In this document: positions 1 to 7,969 of the stretch, in pieces
Position numbering within the stretch: the stretch's first letter is position 1
How the letters are laid out: each line of letters opens with the position of its first letter
IMG/VR virus record: IMGVR_UViG_3300020421_000067
Span: 1-36,432 of that record
DNA from: a virus
Strand: one strand, 5' to 3'
DNA: 36,432 nucleotides
Notes under the pieces: generated by a model
The model's database searches: none
The model's input: the letters and a program-made list of their open reading frames with translations, nothing else
What the model was told of the DNA's origin: nothing
Program-made: the position numbers and the translations under genes

Positions 1-1
1 C

Positions 2-433
2 AAACTTACTGCAGCAATGCAACCTGAGTTTGAAGACGAGGAAGCAATCGATCCATTCGATTTCTGGCAAGGTGCTAACTTCAAGTTAAAAGCAAAGAAT
101 GTTGCAGGATACAGAAACTATGATAGTTCTGAATTTGCTGCACCAAGTCCTTTACTTGATGATGACGATGCAATGGAAGCACTCTGGAAGAAACAGTTCT
201 CACTTGCTGAGATTGTTGCACCAGACCAGTTCAAGACATACGATGAGTTAAAGACTCGTCTAGATTATGTTCTTGGAAATAAGAAGTCCGCTGCACCACA
301 GTTTGAAGAAGAGGACAATGATCGTGGAGAAGCAGAAGAGTTAGTAACTGCTGCTGTATCAAAACCAACTCCTGCAGTAGCAGAAGAAGAGGATGACGCA
401 CTATCATACTTCGCCAAACTTGCAGAAGAATAA
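2..433 (+). CDS. 32: gp32 single-stranded DNA-binding protein, C-terminal part
   Basis: This is the 3' end of the T4-type gene 32. The frame is open at the window edge (KLTAAMQPEF), so the ATG at 17 is internal and the true start lies outside. The product coats single-stranded DNA during replication, recombination and repair. The visible part contains the conserved core segment DPFDFWQGANFKLK, close to the same segment in T4 gp32, followed by the KTYDEL region. It ends in an acidic tail (EEEDD...YFAKLAEE), which in T4 gp32 is the domain that contacts other replication proteins. A strong terminator follows immediately. The call rests on the motif and the acidic tail; the zinc-binding and N-terminal domains are not in the window. 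Confidence 0.9.
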   Translation, partial: KLTAAMQPEFEDEEAIDPFDFWQGANFKLKAKNVAGYRNYDSSEFAAPSPLLDDDDAMEALWKKQFSLAEIVAPDQFKTYDELKTRLDYVLGNKKSAAPQFEEEDNDRGEAEELVTAAVSKPTPAVAEEEDDALSYFAKLAEE

Positions 434-439
434 TTATAT

Positions 440-464
440 GGGGGTCAAACGACCCCCTTTTTTT
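440..464 (+). terminator. Rho-independent terminator of gene 32
   Basis: A perfect 7-bp stem, GGGGGTC (440-446) with GACCCCC (451-457), has a 4-nt loop AAAC and is followed by seven T residues (458-464). It sits 7 nt after the gp32 stop and overlaps the stop codon of the convergent gp53 gene. The minus-strand side lacks a clean U-run, so it should act mainly on plus-strand transcripts. Confidence 0.9.
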
Positions 465-1188
465 ATGGATTAACAGTTTCTGTATTTTCTGTTGCAACTA
501 GACTTGATGAAATATAATTTGAACTCTTGTCATATTTTAGAATATCTCTTAAATCATTAATGAATGTTTGTATATATCCATTTTTCAAAACGTCAATTTT
601 TCTCTTTTTTTCATTTTCAGTATATTCAAATTCTAAATTTGTAACTGCCCTTGCGATACCATCAGTTGCAACTGAGTACTCATTTTTATCATCAAGTTGT
701 CTATTTCCTGCTTGTGAACGCAAAAAATATCTTACAGAACCTGCCTGTGTTGATGAACCATATATTTTAAAGTCAGTATCTACAATTAATTTTGGAGGTA
801 AAATTTGGCGATCTTGGTCATCTCTTATTTCAAAGGTTTCATGGTATCGAATCTCATTCATTTTTTCTTCACTACCATATTTTTCTAACGCATAATCATA
901 AACTTGATAATCTTGAAGTGGCCATTCATGATTTATATTTGTAATTCCTGCAACTAATATGATTATATAATCTAAGGATGAATCACCATATAAAAAATCT
1001 GCGAGTGTATCTGGTCTATCTCCATCTTTTATCACTAACTTTTGTTGTGCTATCGCTCCACTCCTTACATAATCCATCAATTTCGCACTACGAAAAATAT
1101 TTTTAATTACAATAAACTCTCTCGCAGATATTTTGTGAGATAGTGGTGATTGATATGCTATTTGAGGTAATTCTCTAAAAAATCCCAT
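463..1188 (-). CDS. 53: Baseplate wedge subunit gp53
   Basis: The 241-aa protein has the features expected of cyanophage gp53, a wedge component that helps join baseplate wedges around the hub. It opens with MGFFRELPQIAY, followed by KNIFRSAKLMDYV and a central stretch LADFLYGDSSLDYIILVAG-like that resembles the gp53 core (a short wedge protein binding a flexible position in the baseplate). T4 gp53 is of similar size. Its start codon overlaps the stop of gp48 by one base, so the two are translationally coupled in a minus-strand operon 4 - unknown - 48 - 53. The identification uses recognised sequence character plus gene order. Confidence 0.8.
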   Translation of the reverse strand: MGFFRELPQIAYQSPLSHKISAREFIVIKNIFRSAKLMDYVRSGAIAQQKLVIKDGDRPDTLADFLYGDSSLDYIIILVAGITNINHEWPLQDYQVYDYALEKYGSEEKMNEIRYHETFEIRDDQDRQILPPKLIVDTDFKIYGSSTQAGSVRYFLRSQAGNRQLDDKNEYSVATDGIARAVTNLEFEYTENEKKRKIDVLKNGYIQTFINDLRDILKYDKSSNYISSSLVATENTETVNP

Positions 1189-2402
1189 TAGTACCCTACT
1201 CCTGGTCCCGCTCCCACTTGTTGATAATCTTCATGATATATTGGATTAAGTTCTTTAAATGTTAAACTCATTCTAATATTTACTGGTGTACCATCCTCAT
1301 ATGTACTGTAAGTACCTGCGTTAGTATAATTTACAGCCATTCCTGTCAATGCACATAATTTAAATGAATGTAAAAATGGATGATCAACATCATCTTTTAA
1401 AAATTTAAGTTGAAATACATCGGGTGATTGTATGAATATACCTGCAGCGGTTCCATTAAATTCTCCAGCTTTTGGTGCCATTGATGCCTTTAAGCGTCTT
1501 ATTATTTGTCTTACAATATCCGCTTCTTTTGGACTTCTTGGAGAGAATGTGATAGCATATGGAAAAGTTCTTAAATTAACTCCTTTAAAAAGTAATTCTA
1601 AATTATTATTAAGAATTTGACCTGTTGAACGAGATATGACACTTTGTGGACTCACGTTTGATCCTAATGCACCAATCGCTGCACCTGATAACGCTGCTCT
1701 GACTGCACCCTGAGTTTCAGGTTTTAAACCTGGAATATCAATTCCACTATTTAATGCAGTGACCGCTGCTTGTGCTACATTAACCGCACCTTCTCCAATA
1801 TTCTCACCCATCGCTTTTTGTGCCACTGCTAATGCACCAAGTTCTAGTGCATTAGCACGATCCTCACCCCAAGTTACAGAGTTTGAATCAGTTAAATCTT
1901 GAGGTATGGGTAATTCAATTAAATATTTCATCAACCTATCTGCATGCTTACTCATTCTTGAGTTAGCATCAGTCACCTTGAAATCAATGCCTGGTCTTTC
2001 ATTCCCAGTCATTAACTCTCCCTTTTCGTTTTTTATTTTCAATTCACCTTTTTTCATCAATTTCTTATCATCAGCACTGATAACAGAAACTTTCTTTGTC
2101 TTATCATTTTTTTTGAACATATTTATTGGTGTAACAGTAGCTCCTGCACCATCTTCTGGGGGTTCAAATTTAAGACATTTAATAACGAGTCTATCACCAG
2201 TCCTTTGACTAGGACCTGTAGCAAGTGGATAGCTCAGTGGTGGTAATTTTTTATTTCTTATTCTATTTGTTATTTTTCTATCTCGTGTAGCGTAAGTAGG
2301 TAGTTCATTTCCAGTTTCCAGAGCTTGCTCAACAGCATCCTTATACTCTTGAGAAGCATAATAAGATTCTTGTGTTTTATAATCGGCAGAATAATCGGGC
2401 AT
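1188..2402 (-). CDS. 48: Baseplate tail-tube cap protein gp48
   Basis: The 404-aa protein fits gp48, which sits on the central hub and starts polymerisation of the tail tube. The C-terminal third has a tube-like domain (FPYAITFSPRSPKEADIVRQ near residue 285, then GIFIQSPDVFQLKFL and ALTGMAVNYTNAGTYSTYED, ending SLTFKELNPIYHEDYQ), a pattern shared by tube and tube-initiator proteins of T4-like phages. An Ala/Gly-rich middle (about residues 190-265) may be a helical insertion. It is followed directly by gp53 and preceded by a late-promoter-like CTAAATA on the minus strand. T4 gp48 is about 364 aa, so this homologue is slightly longer. Confidence 0.85.
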   Translation of the reverse strand: MPDYSADYKTQESYYASQEYKDAVEQALETGNELPTYATRDRKITNRIRNKKLPPLSYPLATGPSQRTGDRLVIKCLKFEPPEDGAGATVTPINMFKKNDKTKKVSVISADDKKLMKKGELKIKNEKGELMTGNERPGIDFKVTDANSRMSKHADRLMKYLIELPIPQDLTDSNSVTWGEDRANALELGALAVAQKAMGENIGEGAVNVAQAAVTALNSGIDIPGLKPETQGAVRAALSGAAIGALGSNVSPQSVISRSTGQILNNNLELLFKGVNLRTFPYAITFSPRSPKEADIVRQIIRRLKASMAPKAGEFNGTAAGIFIQSPDVFQLKFLKDDVDHPFLHSFKLCALTGMAVNYTNAGTYSTYEDGTPVNIRMSLTFKELNPIYHEDYQQVGAGPGVGY

Positions 2403-2413
2403 ATATAATTTTT

Positions 2414-2761
2414 TTAACTATTTAGTATGATTTTGACAAAAGGTAGAGTTCTTAAATCCCTTAACTCCATTTCATCTACTTTGTATAAACCACCAACTAC
2501 TTCTGGGAAGGTATATTGCCTCATTTCACCCCAATGATAATTCAATCCTTTGAATCCCCATTGAAAAACATCAGTCACCGCTACAAGTGGATGAGAATCA
2601 TACGCAATGCCTGGTGTTTTTGCACGATATACAAAGACATAAAAATTACCTGCTTCAGGAACATTACTTCCTTCAGTCAATGCACCTAATATTTCTGTTG
2701 CTAAATCATCGGGACTTTCTGTGCCGATAAGATTTTTCATAATAGGATCTAATCTACTCAT
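2414..2761 (-). CDS. Conserved phage protein of unknown function between gp4 and gp48
   Basis: This 115-aa protein is not assigned to a named T4 gene. The middle reads YVFVYRAKTPGIAYDSHPL followed by GFKGLNYHWGEMRQYTF, a compact beta-rich, aromatic-rich pattern I associate with small conserved proteins in the structural modules of marine T4-like phages. There is no signal peptide or membrane segment. Its start overlaps the gp4 stop by an ATGA junction, and a 3'-terminal CTAAATA motif may serve the downstream gp48. The position suggests a role in the virion or its assembly, but the function is unknown. Confidence 0.7.
   Translation of the reverse strand: MSRLDPIMKNLIGTESPDDLATEILGALTEGSNVPEAGNFYVFVYRAKTPGIAYDSHPLVAVTDVFQWGFKGLNYHWGEMRQYTFPEVVGGLYKVDEMELRDLRTLPFVKIILNS
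2419..2425 (-). promoter_or_regulatory. Late-promoter-like CTAAATA for gp48
   Basis: On the minus strand the sequence reads CTAAATA, with 16 nt between it and the gp48 start codon. It lies inside the last codons of the preceding gene. It is similar to the T4 late element TATAAATA and to other copies in this window. The shorter spacing makes it less certain than the others. Confidence 0.4.
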
Positions 2762-3192
2762 ATGTCTAATTCTTTCTCAGTAATCACTTTAAATTCCCAC
2801 ATTCTGTCTGCACAATATTCTCGTGCTGCTTTCCATTTTGCTTGGTTTCTTGCGTATTCAAATGCTTCACGAATGTAACCTTTAGTTTGTCTTTTTGGTT
2901 TCTTTGGTTTCGTTGTTTGCTTCAATGGTTTGACTTCGATAAGATATCTTTTTATTTTACCTGTGTTCTCTTGCACCTTGATATAAAAATCTGGAAAATA
3001 ACGGTGAACACGACTATCATGTGGAGAAATATATGGTAATGCTATCTCTTCACTTCCCCACTCTAAAATCTTCGCATTCTTGTCACAATATACCATAAAC
3101 TTTCTTTCCCAAAGTGATCTGTAAATAATATTTGTTGGATCACCTTTGTACTTTCTAGGAAAGGATGGATAGTATTTTCCCCTATAAGCCAT
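2758..3192 (-). CDS. 4: Head completion protein gp4
   Basis: The 144-aa protein closely follows T4 gp4 (50/65), which completes DNA-filled heads before tail joining. Matching elements are the start MAYRGKYYPSFPRKYKGDP, then IIYRSLWERKFMVYCDKN, the segment EWGSEEIALPY, and YFPDFYIKVQENTGK...YLIEVKPLKQT. The pattern E(44-ish)...D...E-V-K resembles a PD-(D/E)XK-type nuclease core, which has been proposed for this family. Length agrees with T4 gp4 (about 150 aa). It is the first gene of the minus-strand late operon and shares a symmetric promoter region with the divergent gp54-like gene. Confidence 0.9.
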   Translation of the reverse strand: MAYRGKYYPSFPRKYKGDPTNIIYRSLWERKFMVYCDKNAKILEWGSEEIALPYISPHDSRVHRYFPDFYIKVQENTGKIKRYLIEVKPLKQTTKPKKPKRQTKGYIREAFEYARNQAKWKAAREYCADRMWEFKVITEKELDI

Positions 3193-3221
3193 CTAAATAA
3201 CTATACTATAGAAGTATTTAG
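3193..3221. promoter_or_regulatory. Divergent pair of late-promoter motifs between gp4 and gp54
   Basis: CTAAATA occurs on the plus strand at 3193-3199 and on the minus strand at 3215-3221 (plus-strand TATTTAG). Together they form a perfect 7-bp inverted repeat in the only 30 nt between the two genes. The plus motif ends 23 nt before the GTG of the gp54-like gene, and the minus motif ends 22 nt before the gp4 ATG. The arrangement is that of two back-to-back late promoters. CTAAATA resembles the T4 late -10 element TATAAATA. Confidence 0.65.
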
Positions 3222-3222
3222 A

Positions 3223-4053
3223 GTGCCAGCACCAAGACCAAGAGGAATATCGGATATAATGCCTAAGTTACAGAATGTAGCTCAGACATCACAGTTTTTA
3301 GTAAAATTTGTTTTACCAAGAGGAGATTGTCGAAGATTTTTAAGACAGAAAGGTATAAATGATCGTTTTATTTCAGATAATGTTGGTTTGCTTTGTAGTG
3401 ATGCAGTTTTACCAGGCAGTGCTATGGCAACTCTCAATACTGCAGGTGATTATCAAGGATTGATTGAAAGATTTGCACATACAAGAAATTTTACTCAGGT
3501 AAATTTTGATTTTTATGTAGATAATGAATATAAAACATTGAAATTTTTAGAACACTGGATGGAATTTATATCAGGTGGTTCTATTGCAGATGCTTCCTCA
3601 GATACCTACCACTTCAAAATGAAGTATCCTGATGAATATAAATCTAACGATACTAGAGTAGTAAAGTTTGAAAAAAACCACGAACAATTTTTAGAATATA
3701 GATTTATTGGAATGTTCCCACTATCACTTAATTCAACAAGAGTATCTTATCAAAATTCAACTGTATTGAAAGCAACTGCAACATTTAGTTTTGACAGATA
3801 TATATGTGGTGAATCAAATTCTTTAGCGAGAGCATTAGGATTAGACTTTAATAATCAATCTGCAAGAGATAGAAGAGCGTCAGCAAGACAGACTGAGAGA
3901 AATAATAATACTTTGTCTAGAATAATGAATGATGATTTAGCACTATTAAATTATGGAACAGCATATAGAAATCTTCCACCAGAATTAGTAGGTGGAGGAA
4001 TAACAAGGAGATTTGGTACAAATACCACTCTGACTCCATTTAGCGAAAGATAG
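3223..4053 (+). CDS. 54: gp54-like baseplate tail-tube initiator
   Basis: The 276-aa protein resembles the tube/tube-initiator family (gp19, gp54). It contains VGLLCSDAVLPGSAMATLN, a segment ERFAHTRNFTQVNFDFYVDN and LKFLEHWMEFI, a combination seen in tail-tube-type beta-barrels of T4-like cyanophages. In T4, gp54 binds gp48 on the baseplate and begins tube assembly. The chosen start is GTG at 3223, giving MPAPRPRGISDIMPK; the next ATG (13 codons on) would remove conserved-looking residues. gp19 itself is shorter, so gp54 is preferred, but a tube-protein paralogue is possible. A late motif lies 23 nt upstream. Confidence 0.7.
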   Translation: MPAPRPRGISDIMPKLQNVAQTSQFLVKFVLPRGDCRRFLRQKGINDRFISDNVGLLCSDAVLPGSAMATLNTAGDYQGLIERFAHTRNFTQVNFDFYVDNEYKTLKFLEHWMEFISGGSIADASSDTYHFKMKYPDEYKSNDTRVVKFEKNHEQFLEYRFIGMFPLSLNSTRVSYQNSTVLKATATFSFDRYICGESNSLARALGLDFNNQSARDRRASARQTERNNNTLSRIMNDDLALLNYGTAYRNLPPELVGGGITRRFGTNTTLTPFSER

Positions 4054-4067
4054 ATTTTTAAAACACC

Positions 4068-4075
4068 TATAAATA
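4068..4075 (+). promoter_or_regulatory. T4-type late promoter TATAAATA before gene 26
   Basis: This is an exact match to the T4 late consensus TATAAATA, in the gap after the gp54-like gene and 25 nt before the gene 26 ATG. It is the best match in the window and anchors the reading of the CTAAATA variants. Confidence 0.7.
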
Positions 4076-4100
4076 ATCATACTGAAGTGCTGTAATTATT

Positions 4101-4820
4101 ATGCCTTTACCAACCATATCAACTCCTACGTATGAGTTGACTTTACCATCATCGAATAGGAAAATTAAATATCGTCCTTTTTTAGTTAAAGAGGAAAAGA
4201 TTTTAATTATTGCGATGGAAACCCAAGATGCAAAACAGATTGCAAGAGCAGTTAAAGATGTTTTGGCAAAATGTATACTAACGAAAGGAATCAAAGTTGA
4301 AAAACTTGCAACTTTCGATATTGAATATTTGTTTTTAAATATTCGAGGAAAATCTGTGGGAGAACATATCGAAGTCATGGTGACTTGTCCTGATGATGAA
4401 AAAACACAAGTTCCAGCATCAATTAATATTGATGATATCAAAGTAAAAAAAGATAAAGGTCACTCTACTGATATCATTCTAGATGATACCTATACTTTAA
4501 GAATGAAGTATCCATCATTGAGTGAATTTATTAAAAACAACTTTGATTCAATGACAGATTTAAAGGTTGAAGATACCTTTGAATTAATCTCATCTTGTAT
4601 AGACCAAGTATATTCTGAGGAAGAAACGTGGTCTCATCAAGAGTGTACTAAGAAAGAACTTTCAGATTTTGTGGAATCATTAAATTCAAATCAATTTAAG
4701 ATGGTTGAAAATTTCTTTACAACAATGCCAAAATTATCTCATGTTGTAAAAGTTACAAATCCAAATACAAAAGTTGATAGTGAAATAAAACTTGAGGGGC
4801 TGCAGAGTTTTTTCGGATAA
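4101..4820 (+). CDS. 26: Baseplate hub subunit gp26, probable tail-assembly chaperone
   Basis: The 239-aa protein matches T4 gp26 (the T4 baseplate family, about 208 aa in T4). Recognised features are the N-terminal MPLPTISTPTYELTLPSSNR, then KYRPFLVKEEKILIIAMET, and the middle LFLNIRGKSVGEHIEVMV. In T4 the protein is needed for the hub but its exact place is unclear. The sequence ends LQSFFG* over T-TTT-TTC, a slippery heptamer in the correct phase two codons before the stop, followed by a stem-loop (separate entry). A fraction of ribosomes could shift -1 and make a fusion of about 300 aa with the next frame. That arrangement is typical of tail-assembly chaperones of siphophages and P2-like phages. 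Confidence 0.85.
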   Translation: MPLPTISTPTYELTLPSSNRKIKYRPFLVKEEKILIIAMETQDAKQIARAVKDVLAKCILTKGIKVEKLATFDIEYLFLNIRGKSVGEHIEVMVTCPDDEKTQVPASINIDDIKVKKDKGHSTDIILDDTYTLRMKYPSLSEFIKNNFDSMTDLKVEDTFELISSCIDQVYSEEETWSHQECTKKELSDFVESLNSNQFKMVENFFTTMPKLSHVVKVTNPNTKVDSEIKLEGLQSFFG

Positions 4821-4848
4821 GTATGGCACACGAGGATCTTGTGTCATA
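4808..4848 (+). promoter_or_regulatory. Predicted programmed -1 ribosomal frameshift signal
   Basis: Three elements line up. The heptamer T-TTT-TTC (4808-4814) is in the X-XXY-YYZ phase of gene 26. A 7-nt spacer (4815-4821) contains the gene 26 stop codon TAA. A hairpin then follows with a perfect 9-bp stem (one G-U pair), TATGGCACA (4822-4830) with TGTGTCATA (4840-4848), and a 9-nt loop. After a -1 shift the frame runs F-R-I-S-M-A-H-E-D into the 59-aa frame that begins at 4823. No experiment is implied; the prediction rests on the geometry. Confidence 0.7.
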
Positions 4849-5002
4849 CTATAAGTTAAATTTTGCTTTGATGCAGCATCATAAATATAGTTTAACTGAA
4901 CTTGAGAATATGATTCCGTGGGAAAGAGAAATTTACGTTTCACTTTTACAACAATACATTGAAGAAGAAAATTTAAAAGCACAACAAGAACGTAATGGAT
5001 GA
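4823..5002 (+). CDS. Small gp51/GT-like tail-assembly partner, -1 frame extension of gp26
   Basis: A 59-aa frame, MAHEDLVSYYKLNFALMQHH followed by KYSLTELENMIPWEREIYVSLLQQY. It is predicted to be helical and acidic, with an E-x-M-x-P-W-E-R-E-I-Y core like the short T-part of tail-assembly chaperones and the gp51-type proteins listed next to gp26 in cyanophages. Its ATG is 2 nt after the gene 26 stop and lies inside the predicted frameshift hairpin. There is no convincing Shine-Dalgarno of its own, so it may be made only, or mainly, as a C-terminal extension of gp26. It overlaps the next gene by 8 nt. The exact match to T4 gp51 is an inference from position. Confidence 0.7.
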   Translation: MAHEDLVSYYKLNFALMQHHKYSLTELENMIPWEREIYVSLLQQYIEEENLKAQQERNG

Positions 5003-6587
5003 GGAACAAGGGTTACAATCCCCGATAGCAGGAGGAATTAGAGGTATTAGAAGAAGTGTATCTTCTGGTATCTTTACTGGTCGTGCTGTTCCACCACCAG
5101 TTCAACCAGATCCACAAACAACAAGTCTACTTAGTCAAAACTCATTATCTTTATCAAGTGTCTCAGGACAACTATCTGCAATATCCGATCAGATACTTTC
5201 ATTAAATAGTTCACTATCAGTGATAAAATCTAACTTAGACGTTAGTGATCAATTAGATAGACAAAGAGAGGCAGCAAAACAAAAAAGAGAAGCAATACTA
5301 GCAGAGCAAGGACTTAGAGAGGGAAAGGAATCAGAATTAGAGAGAAAAATACAAACTGCTTTACTTGCTCCAGTGAGGAGAGTAGCAGGTTTTGCTCAAG
5401 GTATATTAAGTAGATTAGGTAATTTTTTATTCATTCTCGCTGCTGGTTGGTTGACTGATAAAACTTTATCATTTTTAAGATTAACATCAGAAGGAAATGT
5501 TGATAAACTAAATGAATTTAAAAGAAAATTTTTATTTGACCTTGCAATTTTAGGTGGTGTTGGTTTAGCACTCACAGTTGGTATTGGAAAGTTAGTTGGA
5601 GTGGTGGGTGCTATTTCAGGATTAGCACTTAAATTTGCATTCTCTGCATTACTGGCAGCACCATTTGTTGGAGCATTAAAATTTATAAAAAATAATGTCG
5701 ATAATTTTCGTAAGAATTTCGGATTGTATATACGGAATCTTGTTACAAAAGGTCCAGGCAAAGTTGTAAAAAATTTAGGATTACCGTTGTTAGGATTAGG
5801 TGCTATTCCAGCATTGTTTCCTAAACAAATAAAAAATTTCTTCAAATCAGTATTCGGTAAGAAATTAGTCGCTGAAGCAGCGGAGGGAGTAGCAAAAACT
5901 GGTGCAAAAACGGGATTAAAAGGTAGTTTAAAAACTTTAGGACCTCTTGGAATAGGTCTTGAAGCAGCATTAACACCTCTCTTTGCATATTTTGATTTTA
6001 AAGATAGAAAAAAAGAGGGTCAGACAGATAAACAGGCAAAAGTTGGGGCAACTGCAACTGCGGCTGGTGGATTAGTTGGTACTCTGATTGGATTAACTCT
6101 TATACCAGAACCGTTAACAAGTGCTGCTGGTATCATCGGTCTTACTTTACTAAGTATGTTTGGTGGTGGCGGTGCTGGATTTTTAGCTGATAGATTTACT
6201 GGAGCTAATAAGAAGAAGAAGAAAGAAGAAGAAACATATACAGTTGAAGGAGTTGAAGGAAGGGCAGATGGTGGTCCTGTCGATGCTAAAAAACCATATG
6301 TCGTTGGAGAAAAAGGACCTGAATTATTCAGTTCGGATGTATCTGGAATGATTACACCTATTAACTTCAAAAAAGATTCAAAAGTGAGTGATTTGATAGC
6401 ATCCTTTGATCAATCTGCAGAGATAACTACAATACCATTAAGTCCTTCAGGAACATCATTACCAGCAAGTGCAACTATGGCAACGAGTTCAAAGACTCCT
6501 AGTGATTCAATACCTAATATTCCATCTTCAGATTTTGCAAATAATTTCATTGGATATTCTGAATCAGTGTATAATGTGGTGGTATAA
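4995..6587 (+). CDS. Tape-measure-like tail protein 1 (gp29-type position)
   Basis: A 530-aa protein. The N-terminus is disordered and Gly/Pro-rich, followed by a coiled-coil-like region (about residues 45-125, QLSAISDQILSLNSSL). Several hydrophobic helices follow (residues 130-230 and 330-395; RLGNFLFILAAGWLTD, FDLAILGGVGLALTVGIG). Near residue 430 is the segment ADGGPVDAKKPYVVGEKGPELF ending in a G-x-I-x-P element, a motif repeatedly found near the C-terminus of phage tape measure proteins. It stands directly after the predicted chaperone pair, the classical place for a tape measure gene. T4 gp29 is of similar size, but direct homology is not claimed. Confidence 0.65.
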   Translation: MDEEQGLQSPIAGGIRGIRRSVSSGIFTGRAVPPPVQPDPQTTSLLSQNSLSLSSVSGQLSAISDQILSLNSSLSVIKSNLDVSDQLDRQREAAKQKREAILAEQGLREGKESELERKIQTALLAPVRRVAGFAQGILSRLGNFLFILAAGWLTDKTLSFLRLTSEGNVDKLNEFKRKFLFDLAILGGVGLALTVGIGKLVGVVGAISGLALKFAFSALLAAPFVGALKFIKNNVDNFRKNFGLYIRNLVTKGPGKVVKNLGLPLLGLGAIPALFPKQIKNFFKSVFGKKLVAEAAEGVAKTGAKTGLKGSLKTLGPLGIGLEAALTPLFAYFDFKDRKKEGQTDKQAKVGATATAAGGLVGTLIGLTLIPEPLTSAAGIIGLTLLSMFGGGGAGFLADRFTGANKKKKKEEETYTVEGVEGRADGGPVDAKKPYVVGEKGPELFSSDVSGMITPINFKKDSKVSDLIASFDQSAEITTIPLSPSGTSLPASATMATSSKTPSDSIPNIPSSDFANNFIGYSESVYNVVV

Positions 6588-7969
6588 TGTCAATTAAAAA
6601 AAGAAGAGATGCAGTTCTCAAATCAAATATAAGTATTAATTCAATAAGAGATTCAGTAGTTAATTTTACAAAAGGTTTGACTGCTTCTAGACAAACATCA
6701 AACGAGATAGTACAAAGAACATCTGAAAATAATAAATTTAAAAGAACATTAATTGGAAATGATAATAGTTTTTTTACAAAAAGAAGAGAAAATGCAAGAA
6801 GAAGGCAAAGAGAAGATGAATTAGAAGCATCAACAGTTCAAGGATCAACAAAGAGACAGGGAAATGTTGTCTCAAGAAGTACAAAGGGTTTTCTTGGTAG
6901 AATACTTGATTTCTTTGGTATTGTATTAATAGGATGGTTTGTTAATTCGTTACCAAAAATTATAAAGGCAATTCAAGGATTGATAAAAAGAATACAAAGT
7001 GTGATAACTGTTCTTTCAAATTATATGGATAGTATTGGAGATTTTCTAATCGGTATTGGTTCAGGTATTTCTGCTGCATTTCAAAAGTTATCCCAAGGGG
7101 TTGATTTAATATTATTAAGAAGAACTAATGAGGAAAGTATAGAGAGAGCAAATAATAGTTTGAATAAAGTAAGAAAAGATATGATGATAACTGCGTTTGC
7201 GGCTAGAAATCCTGCAAATGCTGGATTGACAGATTTTGATGGAAAACAATTAATTGAATCTGAGATAGATGAAAAAAAGGATAAAAAAGAAGATGAGAAA
7301 CCTAAACAGGAAAAACCAAAAGAAGGTGGTGCCGATAATGTAGAGGGTGAAAAAGGTAATTTTAATGTCGATAATACTGGAACTGAAAAACAACAGGATG
7401 ATGATCCTAATGATCAGAATTTAATAAAAGGAGTAAGTGATGATAAAGATTTCAAAAATTTAGAATCTAGTAAAGCTCAAGACAAGGGAGAGACTATTAC
7501 TGATAGAGATGAGTCTAATAATGCAGATAAAGATGAGCAAGATCAAACAAAAGGAATATTTTCAAGAACAAAAAATTTCATTTCTAATTTTCTTGGTGGT
7601 GATGGAAAACAGCAGTCAGATAATCAAAAAAGAGAAACAGATAGTAAGAAAGATAGCAGTTCTTCAGTAAGTGGTGCTATAGAGACTATAAGAAGAGTTG
7701 CCACTAATGCTAATAAAGAAGTAAAAGGTGAGAAGAAAAATTTAAGTATTGAAACTCCCAAGAGACAAAGAACTAATATGAATACAAGTAAAAATAAAAA
7801 TAGAAATCAAGTTGTTATAATTGAAAAGGGTATACCAATTAATACTCCCTCTGCTCCATCTGGTGGTGGCGGTGGTGGATCAAGCTTAAATAGTCTTGAT
7901 GGACTTAAAGATTCTGACGCAATGAAAAAAGTAGTGTCGAAACTCCAATCAGTTATACTTGCAAACTAA
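6587..7969 (+). CDS. Tape-measure-like tail protein 2, probable distant paralogue
   Basis: A 460-aa protein starting at the last base of the previous gene. It repeats the same plan: a basic coiled-coil N-terminus (to about residue 95), then an amphipathic/hydrophobic segment GFLGRILDFFGIVLIGWFVN that parallels GILSRLGNFLFILAAGWLTD of the neighbour. A long charged, low-complexity region (about residues 225-375, rich in D, K, E, N, Q) follows, and the C-terminal part is Gly-rich. This looks like a structural protein inside the tail tube or hub. I recognise no catalytic motif. The pairing with the upstream gene suggests duplication or a two-part tape measure. Confidence 0.6.
   Translation: MSIKKRRDAVLKSNISINSIRDSVVNFTKGLTASRQTSNEIVQRTSENNKFKRTLIGNDNSFFTKRRENARRRQREDELEASTVQGSTKRQGNVVSRSTKGFLGRILDFFGIVLIGWFVNSLPKIIKAIQGLIKRIQSVITVLSNYMDSIGDFLIGIGSGISAAFQKLSQGVDLILLRRTNEESIERANNSLNKVRKDMMITAFAARNPANAGLTDFDGKQLIESEIDEKKDKKEDEKPKQEKPKEGGADNVEGEKGNFNVDNTGTEKQQDDDPNDQNLIKGVSDDKDFKNLESSKAQDKGETITDRDESNNADKDEQDQTKGIFSRTKNFISNFLGGDGKQQSDNQKRETDSKKDSSSSVSGAIETIRRVATNANKEVKGEKKNLSIETPKRQRTNMNTSKNKNRNQVVIIEKGIPINTPSAPSGGGGGGSSLNSLDGLKDSDAMKKVVSKLQSVILAN

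Noticed and set aside
231-497. 88-aa minus-strand frame over the gp32 end
   Set aside because: Low-complexity Leu/Gln-rich shadow of an acidic coding region; crosses the terminator.
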